Assembly: GCF_027925025.1 (NCBI RefSeq)
Contig: NZ_AP027058.1
Location: 2,046,001 to 2,110,000, forward strand
DNA from: Limnohabitans sp. MORI2
Lineage (GTDB): Bacteria > Pseudomonadota > Gammaproteobacteria > Burkholderiales > Burkholderiaceae_C
DNA: 64,000 bases
Direction: 5' to 3'
In this document: positions 57,568 to 64,000 of the stretch, piece after piece
Position numbering within the stretch: position 1 is the first letter of the stretch
How the letters are laid out: the number at the start of each line of letters is the position of its first letter
The notes under the pieces: generated by a model
The model's input: the letters and a program-made list of their open reading frames with translations, nothing else
Told to the model about the DNA's origin: nothing
The model's database searches: none
Made by a program: the position numbers and the translations under genes

Positions 57568-58047
57568 ATGCCCGAAGTCAAAGATCAGCGCAGCGCCCTC
57601 CACGCCATCGCGATCTTTGAAGCGACCAAAGGCTTGGCCGCGTTGGCGGGTTTGATTGGCGTGCTCGACTTGCTGCACCACGATGCGCGTGCGGCCATGA
57701 TGACACTCATTGGCCGCTTCGGCCTCGACCCCACCGCCCATTACCCCTCGCTGTTACTGCATTACGCTGATTTGCTTCCAGAGACCGATGTGCCAATGCT
57801 CGTCGCGCTGGGCTCGGCCTACATTACGCTGCGCTTCATTGAAGCCACGGGCTTGTGGCTTTGTAAAGTGTGGGGCGAATACTTGGGCGCACTGTCGGGC
57901 GGCATCTACATTCCGTTTGAAGTGGTGCACTGGGTGCGCGAGCCTTCGTGGTTGAATGCCTTCATCGTCGTGTTGAATGCCGTCATCGTGGGCTACCTCA
58001 CGCATGCTTTGTGGCGACGCCATCAACAAAATCAAACGCATGACTGA
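57568..58047 (+). CDS. DUF2127 family inner-membrane protein
   Basis: 159 residues. LHAIAIFEATKGLAALAGLIG at the start and RFIEATGLWLCKVWGEYLGALSGGIYIPFEVV in the middle are the DUF2127 pattern, with about four hydrophobic helices and an internal repeat of FEATKG/FIEATGL. Function unknown. ATG 57568 is 1 nt after argH; it overlaps the following kinase gene by 8 nt (ATGACTGA), so the three are probably one transcript. Confidence 0.85.
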   Translation: MPEVKDQRSALHAIAIFEATKGLAALAGLIGVLDLLHHDARAAMMTLIGRFGLDPTAHYPSLLLHYADLLPETDVPMLVALGSAYITLRFIEATGLWLCKVWGEYLGALSGGIYIPFEVVHWVREPSWLNAFIVVLNAVIVGYLTHALWRRHQQNQTHD

Positions 58048-58972
58048 CATTCTCACCATCACCCTCAACCCCGCCTTGGATGTGTTGACCACCATCGACA
58101 AAGTGAGCGACACACACAAGATGCGTTGCGGTCCCACGCTCAAACACCCTGGGGGTGGCGGCGTCAACGTGGCGCGCGTGCTGCACCGCTTGGGTGCAAA
58201 CTGCGTGGCTTTGTATTTGGCAGGCGGTGTGACAGGAGAACGCCACCACAAGCTGATGAGCGCCGAAAAGGTGCGCTGCCATGTGATGCCCATCACGCAG
58301 GAGACTCGCGAAAGTTTTACCGCACACGAAACCTCAAGCGGCAACGACTTTCGCTTTGTGCTTCCCGGCCCCAATGTGTCTGCCACCGAATACGAAGCTT
58401 GCTTTGACTATGTAGCACAGCACATGCCCAAGAAGTTTTTGGTCATCAGCGGAGGCTTAGCGCCTGGCGTGCCTGAGAACTTTTATGCCCGCTTGGCCAG
58501 CTTGGCGAAACAACACGGTGTGCGCGTGGTGCTAGATGCCAACGGCCCCGCATTGGCCGAAGCACTGAAGGTAGGCGTGTATTTATTCAAACCGAGCTTG
58601 CGTGAACTGCGCGAGCTCACGGGCCACCCCTTACCGGATGAAGCCAGCCAAATGGCGGCCGCTCAAGAACTGATTCAAAGTGGACAGGCCGCCGTTGTGG
58701 CCATTTCATTGGGCTCTGAGGGGGCGATGGTGGTCAGTGCCACCGAGCATTGGCGAGCACAAGCCCTCCAGGTCGATGTGCAAACCACTGTGGGCGCAGG
58801 CGACAGTTTTGTCGCTGGCATGGTGTGGGCCCTGGCGCGAGGCGATAGCTTGCTCAAAGCGTTTCAATTCGCCATGGCATCTGGCGCAGCCGCTTTGCTG
58901 GCCCCCGGCACATCACTCAGTCAGGCTGCAGATGTGCACAGATTAGTTCCAGAATTGATGGTGAGTTCATAA
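58040..58972 (+). CDS. PfkB-family sugar-phosphate kinase (6-phosphofructokinase II-like)
   Basis: 310 residues. Ribokinase-fold kinase. MTDILTITLNPALDV and GGGGVNVARVLHRLG are the PfkB signature 1 region, and TVGAGDSFVAGMVWAL is signature 2 with catalytic Asp255; KPSLRELRELTG is typical of 1- and 6-phosphofructokinases and tagatose-6-phosphate kinases. 6-Phosphofructokinase II is likely because no fructose PTS gene is near, but 1-phosphofructokinase cannot be excluded. Confidence 0.88.
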   Translation: MTDILTITLNPALDVLTTIDKVSDTHKMRCGPTLKHPGGGGVNVARVLHRLGANCVALYLAGGVTGERHHKLMSAEKVRCHVMPITQETRESFTAHETSSGNDFRFVLPGPNVSATEYEACFDYVAQHMPKKFLVISGGLAPGVPENFYARLASLAKQHGVRVVLDANGPALAEALKVGVYLFKPSLRELRELTGHPLPDEASQMAAAQELIQSGQAAVVAISLGSEGAMVVSATEHWRAQALQVDVQTTVGAGDSFVAGMVWALARGDSLLKAFQFAMASGAAALLAPGTSLSQAADVHRLVPELMVSS

Positions 58973-58975
58973 GAT

Positions 58976-59006
58976 TTGACAAATAAATCTTTATGACTCA
59001 TAAAAT
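58976..59006 (+). promoter_or_regulatory. Probable promoter of the outer-membrane protein gene
   Basis: Consensus TTGACA (58976-58981), 19-nt spacer, TAAAAT (59001-59006). The start site would fall at about 59013, the A of the ATG, so the mRNA may be leaderless. The -10 runs into the palindrome at 59004-59021. Confidence 0.5.
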
Positions 59007-59021
59007 GAGCAAATGCTCATT
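59004..59021. promoter_or_regulatory. 18-bp palindrome, putative operator
   Basis: AATGAGCA-AA-TGCTCATT: perfect 8-bp arms around two bases, covering the end of the -10 element and the ATG at 59013. Size and symmetry fit a dimeric repressor, for example of the TetR type; the regulator is not encoded nearby. Confidence 0.55.
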
Positions 59022-60257
59022 GAATATCAGAAATTAATACAAATTAATCGCCATGAATTTGCTCGGCTTGTGAGCCTCTTCGGTCTTTTCGTATGTCAAA
59101 GCATTCATGCCGCAGAAGACCTAGAGATTTCCAAATGGTCTTATCAGCTTGGCGTAGACACATGGCAATTGAACGCTTCCGTTGCGCAAGACCCTGCGCC
59201 ATGGAATGCACAAAACACGAATCTGTTACTCCCCAATGCCGCGACCAAGTGGCGCTATGCCGACACATCGCCCTATGCGGCCGTCATCGGCAATCAATAC
59301 ATTCAAAACAACACATTTTTCAGCCTGAAAGCGAAAGCAGATCAAACCAAAGGGCTCCGCGTCGATGAAGCCATGGTGCAACACGACATCTCCCCGTCTT
59401 TTGGCGTTCGAGCCGGGGTTGTGAATTACAAAACAAGTTGGTGCCGAACCTACGAGCCAGACAACGGATGGATACGTGAGGTGGAAACCGTTTGTTTGAC
59501 AAAGAGCTTGCGTGATGTCACTGGCGGTGCCCCCGGGGCTCAAGCATTCACTAGCACCCGATGGGGCAACTACTTGGTTCAAAACCAAATTGGCCTCTAC
59601 CGACCGCTGGCGTTCAACTATGCACCACGAGAATTTGGCAACTACACCCCGAGCCCCAACTTTCAAGTGACGCAAAATCACAAGCTGGGATTCAACATCA
59701 ATGTGCTGCATTTGGACAAAGCCTTTGAGACACGCTTGTCCTACATTCGTGCCAATCAACGCGCCACATTGCCCGAGGAAAACATACGTGGCACAGCGCC
59801 ACAAACATCAGATCTTTGGTACCTCGGTGTTGCAGCCCCGATCACGAATAGGCTGCATGTGCGACTCACGCAATTCATGCAACACCAAAACATTGAATGC
59901 TGGTCACAGCTAGAGTCAGATCCTTGGTGCAACACGCGCGTCACACAGCAAAAAACTGCCACAGCCTTAGAGTTGTCCTATCGAGCGACCTCCGCTGACT
60001 TGTGGTCCATTGGCATGAGCGAAACCAAGTTTGATACCGATCGGCGTTTTTACACCGCACAACGCACATTCGCAGCCCAGGACGCTCCGTTTTACATTCG
60101 AACCCGACAGTTCAGTGCAGCCTGGCGGCACGACTGGCCAAACGGCATGTTTGGCATTGCCCAAGTTTTATGGGCAAGGCAAAAAAATGGCTTTGACGAC
60201 ATGGACTTTTCATCCCACGGCAATGGGCTTGGACTTCGAATGGGCTATCAGTACTAG
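59013..60257 (+). CDS. Putative outer-membrane beta-barrel protein
   Basis: 414 residues. A likely signal peptide (RHEFARLVSLFGLFVCQSIHA) is followed by a barrel-like sequence of alternating hydrophobic and polar strands with many aromatic residues and a final GLGLRMGYQY ending in Tyr. YQLGVDTWQLNASV, then TKWRYADTSPYAAVIGNQYI do not match a porin family I know; two Cys pairs (SWCRTYEPD/VETVCL, IECW/PWCNT) may form disulphides. The gene is more AT-rich than its flanks. Probably a specific porin or alginate-export-like channel; function unknown. Confidence 0.6.
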   Translation: MLIEYQKLIQINRHEFARLVSLFGLFVCQSIHAAEDLEISKWSYQLGVDTWQLNASVAQDPAPWNAQNTNLLLPNAATKWRYADTSPYAAVIGNQYIQNNTFFSLKAKADQTKGLRVDEAMVQHDISPSFGVRAGVVNYKTSWCRTYEPDNGWIREVETVCLTKSLRDVTGGAPGAQAFTSTRWGNYLVQNQIGLYRPLAFNYAPREFGNYTPSPNFQVTQNHKLGFNINVLHLDKAFETRLSYIRANQRATLPEENIRGTAPQTSDLWYLGVAAPITNRLHVRLTQFMQHQNIECWSQLESDPWCNTRVTQQKTATALELSYRATSADLWSIGMSETKFDTDRRFYTAQRTFAAQDAPFYIRTRQFSAAWRHDWPNGMFGIAQVLWARQKNGFDDMDFSSHGNGLGLRMGYQY

Positions 60258-60350
60258 CGTGTAATTTTTTTCATCTCAGCTGTCGCACTCTTCACAGGGC
60301 GTCTTGCCAACCTCGAGCTACCATCGGTTTCAAATTTAGGAGACCTGTTC

Positions 60351-61505
60351 ATGCCCGTGATTACCAACATTGAAGACCTGCGCGTTTTGGCCGAAAAGCG
60401 TGTGCCCCGCATGTTCTACGACTACGCCGATTCCGGCAGCTGGACCGAGGGCACTTACCGCGCCAACGAAGCGGACTTTCAAAAAATCAAGCTGCGCCAG
60501 CGCGTGGCGGTGAACATGGAAAACCGCACGACCGCCACCAAGATGGCGGGCTTGGATGTGAAGATGCCCGTGGCTATTGCGCCCGTGGGTCTCACCGGCA
60601 TGCAAAGCGCCGATGGCGAAATCAAAGCCGCACGCGCTGCCGAAAAATTTGGCATTCCTTTCATTTTGTCCACGATGAGCATTTGCTCGATGGAAGACGT
60701 GGCGGCGCACACCACCGCGCCTTTCATGTACCAGCTCTACATGATGCGCGACCGCGAAGCCATGGCCAACATGATTGAGCGCGCGCGCAAAGCCAAGTGC
60801 AGCGCCTTGGTGCTCACCCTCGATTTGCAAGTGATTGGCCAGCGCCACAAAGACCTGAAAAACGGCCTGACCGCGCCCCCTAGCCCCACCATCGCCAACA
60901 TCATCAACCTCATGACCAAGCCCCGCTGGTGTTTGGGCATGGCGACCACACGCCGCCACACCTTTGGCAACTTGGTGGGCCACGTCAAAGGCGTGAGCAA
61001 TATGAAGTCGCTCTCCTCCTGGACCAACGAACAGTTTGACCCTCGCCTCTCGTGGGAAGACGTGGCTTGGGTCAAAGCGCAATGGGGCGGCAAGCTCATC
61101 TTGAAAGGCATTCAAGACGTGGAAGACGCGGTGCTGGCCGCACGCAGCGGCGCTGACGCGATTGTGGTGAGCAACCACGGTGGCCGTCAGTTGGACGGTG
61201 CGCAGTCGAGCATCGAAGCGCTGCCCGCCATCGTGGCTGCCGTGGGCGACCAAATTGAGGTGTGGATGGACGGCGGCATTCGCTCCGGTCAAGACGTGCT
61301 CAAGGCTTGGGCCTTGGGCGCACGCGGCACACTCATTGGCCGCGCCATGGTCTATGGCTTGGGCGCTATGGGCGAAGAAGGCGTGAGCAAGGCGCTGCAA
61401 ATCATCCACAAAGAGTTGGACGTGACCATGGCTTTCTGCGGCCACACCAACATCCAAAACGTGGACAAGGGCATCTTGATTCCCGGCACGTTTCCCGTCG
61501 CCTAA
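60351..61505 (+). CDS. FMN-dependent alpha-hydroxy-acid dehydrogenase (L-lactate dehydrogenase type)
   Basis: 384-residue TIM barrel that oxidises 2-hydroxy acids. FYDYADSGSWTEGTYRANE and APVGLTGMQ are the substrate/FMN entrance, about Lys252 (LILKGI) contacts FMN, and VVSNHGGRQLDG contains the catalytic His276; DGGIRSGQDVLKAWALGA binds the phosphate. LldD is likely, but mandelate and glycolate oxidases share these motifs. TAGGAG precedes the ATG. Single gene. Confidence 0.9.
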   Translation: MPVITNIEDLRVLAEKRVPRMFYDYADSGSWTEGTYRANEADFQKIKLRQRVAVNMENRTTATKMAGLDVKMPVAIAPVGLTGMQSADGEIKAARAAEKFGIPFILSTMSICSMEDVAAHTTAPFMYQLYMMRDREAMANMIERARKAKCSALVLTLDLQVIGQRHKDLKNGLTAPPSPTIANIINLMTKPRWCLGMATTRRHTFGNLVGHVKGVSNMKSLSSWTNEQFDPRLSWEDVAWVKAQWGGKLILKGIQDVEDAVLAARSGADAIVVSNHGGRQLDGAQSSIEALPAIVAAVGDQIEVWMDGGIRSGQDVLKAWALGARGTLIGRAMVYGLGAMGEEGVSKALQIIHKELDVTMAFCGHTNIQNVDKGILIPGTFPVA

Positions 61506-61559
61506 GTCAAGCTTGAGCTAAGTCAGCGCGGCCCCTGCGGGGTCGGGGATACTTGGGGG

Positions 61560-62072
61560 ATGACTGACACCACATCCCCCTCTTCCACCGGCGTCAGTGC
61601 TTGGTGGCGCGCCCTGAGTATTTTTCTGGCCCTCGTCGTCTTGCTCGGTTGGGCCTTGGGCGCCAGCATGTACGAGCAGTTCAAAGCGCAAATTCATCAC
61701 CTTGAAGCCAAGCTGGTGGAGATTCCGCAAGTGCGTGAAGTGGCCGTGTTGCTTGACGACGCGCAAGCCCCCGCCATGCTGATGACTTACGACCCAAAAA
61801 ATCAAAAGCTGCAAGTCCAGCGTTTGAACGATGTGAAAGAGGGCCGTGAACAAGCCCTGCACGTGTGGGCGCTGACCGAGGGTGATGCGCCGCGCATGTT
61901 GGGCGTGCTCACCAACAAATACAAAACACAGCAGCTTGAAGTGCCAGCGCAAGCCTTAGAAGGCGCGCAAAGCTTGGCCATCAGCGTGGAAAACAAAGAC
62001 AACGGCCCACGCGATGGCAAGCCGCGCCAGCCTTTGCTCTTCAAAGGCTGGTTGGTGCAAAAAGCAATTTAA
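61560..62072 (+). CDS. Orphan RskA-type (anti-sigma-K C-terminal domain) membrane protein
   Basis: 170 residues. A short cytoplasmic tail, one transmembrane helix (about 17-36, ALSIFLALVVLLGWALGAS), then a periplasmic domain with EQALHVWALTEGDAPRMLGVLT and QSLAISVENKDNGPRDGKP, which follows the RskA C-terminal pattern (phi-W-x-phi, phi-G-x-phi, phi-AVS-x-E-x2-GG). The usual N-terminal zinc-binding anti-sigma domain is missing and there is no ECF sigma gene beside it. Stops of this gene and the convergent tautomerase share the TTAA at 62069-62072. Confidence 0.6.
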   Translation: MTDTTSPSSTGVSAWWRALSIFLALVVLLGWALGASMYEQFKAQIHHLEAKLVEIPQVREVAVLLDDAQAPAMLMTYDPKNQKLQVQRLNDVKEGREQALHVWALTEGDAPRMLGVLTNKYKTQQLEVPAQALEGAQSLAISVENKDNGPRDGKPRQPLLFKGWLVQKAI

Positions 62073-62257
62073 AGTTTCTCGCTCCAAGGCACACCACCCG
62101 TGGCCCAATCGTGACGCGGAATGTCAAAGAACAACACGTCCACACTCTCGGGCTTGCTGCCCAGCTTGTCAGCACATGCTTGGGTGATGGCTTGGGCCAG
62201 TTGTTTTTTCTGCTCGGGCGTGCGGCCCTCGATGAGTTCAACGCGGATGGTGGGCAT
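62069..62257 (-). CDS. 4-oxalocrotonate tautomerase family protein
   Basis: 62 residues, the canonical length. After loss of Met, Pro1 (MPTIRVELIEGRTPEQKKQL) is the catalytic base; the Arg residues of the family are partly conserved. These enzymes interconvert unsaturated keto acids in aromatic degradation, but no meta-pathway genes are near, so this is an orphan tautomerase. Divergent from dinB with a 32-bp gap, overlapping nothing upstream. Confidence 0.9.
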   Translation of the reverse strand: MPTIRVELIEGRTPEQKKQLAQAITQACADKLGSKPESVDVLFFDIPRHDWATGGVPWSEKL

Positions 62258-62289
62258 GGGTTCTCCTTGGTTTGAAAGTGGCTGCGATT

Positions 62290-63552
62290 ATGAGTGAAGC
62301 CCTCACCCGCCGCATTGCCCACCTCGACATGGACGCGTTTTACGCCTCGGTCGAGTTGCTGCGCTATCCGCAGCTCAAGGGCTTGCCCGTGGTGATTGGC
62401 GGAGGACGGCGCAAGGTGGACGACATGCTGGGTCGGCTGCGTGCCGAGCAGCCCGACTACAACTGGTCTGAAGACAAGCTGCACGAAATTCCGCTGGACT
62501 TTTTCCCGCGCATCTCGGGCTACACAGGGCGCGGCGTCATCACCACGGCCACCTATGCGGCGCGGCAGTTTGGCGTGGGCTCGGCCATGGGGGTCATGAA
62601 AGCGGCCAAGCTGTGCCCCGATGCGATATTGCTGCCCGTGGACTTTGATCAATACCGCCATTACTCGCAACGCTTCAAAAACATCATCACCGACATCGCG
62701 CCCGTGATGGAAAACCGTGGCGTGGACGAGGTGTACATCGACTTCACCCACGTGCCCGGCGGCCAGCGCGAGGGCGGGCGTGTGTTGGCGCGGCTGATTC
62801 AAAAAGCCATCTATGACGACACGGGCCTCACCTGTTCGGTGGGCGTGGCCCCCAACAAACTGCTGGCCAAGATGGCGAGTGAGTTCAACAAGCCGAACGG
62901 CATTTCCATCGTGCAGCCCGAGGATTTGCAAAGCATGATCTGGCCCCTGCCCTGCCGCAAGATCAACGGCATTGGCCCCAAGGCCGAGGCCAAGCTAGCC
63001 GCGCATGACATACACACCATTGGCGAGTTGGCGCAGCGCGACCGCGTGTGGCTGATGCAGCACTTTGGCAAAAGCTATGGCGCGTGGCTGTTTGACGCCG
63101 CCCACGGCAAAGACGACCGCCCCGTGGAAACCGAAAGCGAGCCCGTGAGCCTGAGCCGCGAAACCACCTTTGAGCGCGACTTGCACGCCGTGGCCGACCG
63201 TGAAGAGCTAGGCCGCATCTTCACCCGCTTGTGCGAGCAAGTGGCGAGTGACCTCAAGCGCAAAGGCTATGTGGGCAAGACCATTGGCATCAAGCTGCGC
63301 TATGACAACTTTCAAAGCGTGACGCGTGACCAAACGCTGGACCACTACATTGACCAAGCCGACGCCATTCGGGCCACAGCGGGGCTGTGCTTGAAGCGTG
63401 TGGACCTCAAGCGCCGCTTGCGTTTGCTAGGTGTGCGTGTGGGCTCGCTGATGAAGCATGAAGACTGGCAAGCGCAGGGGCAACAAGCCCACGAAAGCCC
63501 GCAACACCCCTATACCGAATCGTTGTTTGGGGATAACCAAACCTCAAATTGA
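62290..63552 (+). CDS. dinB: DNA polymerase IV (Y family)
   Basis: 420 residues. Error-prone polymerase for lesion bypass. IAHLDMDAFYASVELL carries the first catalytic Asp, and NRGVDEVYIDFT the pair at about Asp146/Glu147; GVAPNKLLAKMASE and the little-finger domain follow. About 42 extra residues (40-81, GRRKVDDMLGRL to ISGYTGR) sit between VVIGGG and GVITTATYAA, an insert I also associate with other Burkholderiales DinB. ATG 62290 is preferred to a TTG at 62272. No LexA box is seen in the short upstream gap. Confidence 0.93.
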   Translation: MSEALTRRIAHLDMDAFYASVELLRYPQLKGLPVVIGGGRRKVDDMLGRLRAEQPDYNWSEDKLHEIPLDFFPRISGYTGRGVITTATYAARQFGVGSAMGVMKAAKLCPDAILLPVDFDQYRHYSQRFKNIITDIAPVMENRGVDEVYIDFTHVPGGQREGGRVLARLIQKAIYDDTGLTCSVGVAPNKLLAKMASEFNKPNGISIVQPEDLQSMIWPLPCRKINGIGPKAEAKLAAHDIHTIGELAQRDRVWLMQHFGKSYGAWLFDAAHGKDDRPVETESEPVSLSRETTFERDLHAVADREELGRIFTRLCEQVASDLKRKGYVGKTIGIKLRYDNFQSVTRDQTLDHYIDQADAIRATAGLCLKRVDLKRRLRLLGVRVGSLMKHEDWQAQGQQAHESPQHPYTESLFGDNQTSN

Positions 63553-63606
63553 GAAATGGTTTGCGTGCGCCAAAATAGCAAAACCAACAAAACTAGGGTT
63601 TGATCT

Positions 63607-64000
63607 ATGCGCATGCTGACTTCACTTTTTCTTCGGCTAGGAACCTGCGCACTGCTGCTGGCCGGCAGCGCCCATGCTGCCTGCCTAGGCGAGCAAAACA
63701 CCACCCAAACTTATTCTTTCGAAGTCGTGCCTCAATTCACTGCGGCCAAGGTCTACAGCTCTTGGTCGCCCTTGCTGCAACGCATTGGCCAAGACACAGG
63801 GCTTTGCTTTGATCTGCGCGTGGCCCCCACCATTCCTGAGTTTGAGCAACGTTTGCTCAAAGGCGACCCGCAGTTTGTGTACCTCAACCCCTATCACGCG
63901 GTGCTGGGCTATCAAAAGCGCAAGTACCAGCCCTTGCTGGCCGACAGCGAAGATTTGCTCACCGGCATTTTGGTGGTGCGTGCAGACAGCCCCATCAAAA
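63607..64000 (+). CDS. PhnD-like phosphate/phosphonate ABC transporter binding protein, 3'-truncated
   Basis: The first 131 residues are in the window; the gene runs off the right edge. Signal peptide MRMLTSLFLRLGTCALLLAG with cleavage after AHA, then SFEVVPQFTAAKVYSSWSPLLQRIGQDTG and FEQRLLKGDPQFVYLNPYHAVLGYQ, the pattern of PhnD-family periplasmic binding proteins (PF12974 type). Two extra Cys (ACLGEQ, GLCFDL) may form a disulphide. Ligand unknown; such proteins also act as sensors beside signalling proteins. Confidence 0.8.
   Translation, partial: MRMLTSLFLRLGTCALLLAGSAHAACLGEQNTTQTYSFEVVPQFTAAKVYSSWSPLLQRIGQDTGLCFDLRVAPTIPEFEQRLLKGDPQFVYLNPYHAVLGYQKRKYQPLLADSEDLLTGILVVRADSPIK

Noticed and set aside
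60336..61457. 373-codon minus-strand ORF over the hydroxy-acid dehydrogenase gene
   Set aside because: A shadow of a gene with all catalytic residues in place; no independent support.
62407..62533. About 42 extra residues in DinB seen as a new domain
   Set aside because: An insert at this position is, as far as I recall, common in Burkholderiales DinB proteins, so it is not evidence of novelty.

Overview
The window comes from a Betaproteobacterium of the order Burkholderiales, most likely family Comamonadaceae; a Limnohabitans- or Rhodoferax-like freshwater bacterium would fit. This rests on conserved gene orders (leuCDB-asd-fimV-truA-trpFBA-accD; rpmF-plsX-fabHDG-acpP-fabF-mucD-lepA-lepB-rnc-era-recO-pdxJ-acpS-nagZ; hemC-hemD-hemX-hemY), on two Bug-family solute receptors, and on the general porin type. 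Nearly all of it is chromosomal housekeeping DNA. There are no tRNA or rRNA genes, insertion sequences, prophage genes or CRISPR arrays that I can see.

Layout. 1-1.4 kb: the 3' part of an EH-signature, ZorC-like gene, possibly the edge of a phage-defence island lying off the left end. 1.5-7.5 kb: acs, a FlaG-like gene, an orphan ParA ATPase divergent from a bactofilin, and a tonB-exbB-exbD-exbD energy-transduction operon. 7.5-11.4 kb: a CaiB-type CoA-transferase and two divergent porins. 11.6-22.6 kb: leucine, aspartate-family and tryptophan biosynthesis with fimV, truA and accD. 22.7-27.5 kb: a DMT exporter, lysS, and two convergent Bug receptors. 27.5-43.8 kb, minus strand: nagZ to lepA, the protease gene mucD, then the fatty-acid cluster up to rpmF and yceD. 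43.8-48.3 kb: maf, an RsmI-like methylase, sppA, a Rieske protein, a HAD phosphatase and rluC. 48.3-51.7 kb: rne with a leader of about 500 nt. 51.8-56.0 kb: hemY-hemX-hemD-hemC. 56.1-64 kb: argH, a DUF2127 protein, a PfkB-type kinase, an outer-membrane protein, an FMN-dependent lactate-type dehydrogenase, an orphan RskA-like protein, a tautomerase, dinB and the start of a PhnD-like binding protein.

The most interesting regulatory signal is in the 316-bp gap between leuB and asd. A 33-codon ORF there ends in a run of Ile, Thr and Lys codons (AITIKTTTIKG) and is followed by overlapping, mutually exclusive hairpins. Asd feeds the Lys, Thr, Met and Ile pathways, so this looks like a ribosome-mediated attenuator that senses aspartate-family amino acids. 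Others worth a look: the ZorC-like gene; a terminator-shaped hairpin and small ORF just upstream of lepA with a helically phased TGTGG array beside it; the absence of rpoE-rseA-rseB between fabF and mucD; an 18-bp palindrome over the start codon of an outer-membrane protein; and a histidine-rich insert in FimV.
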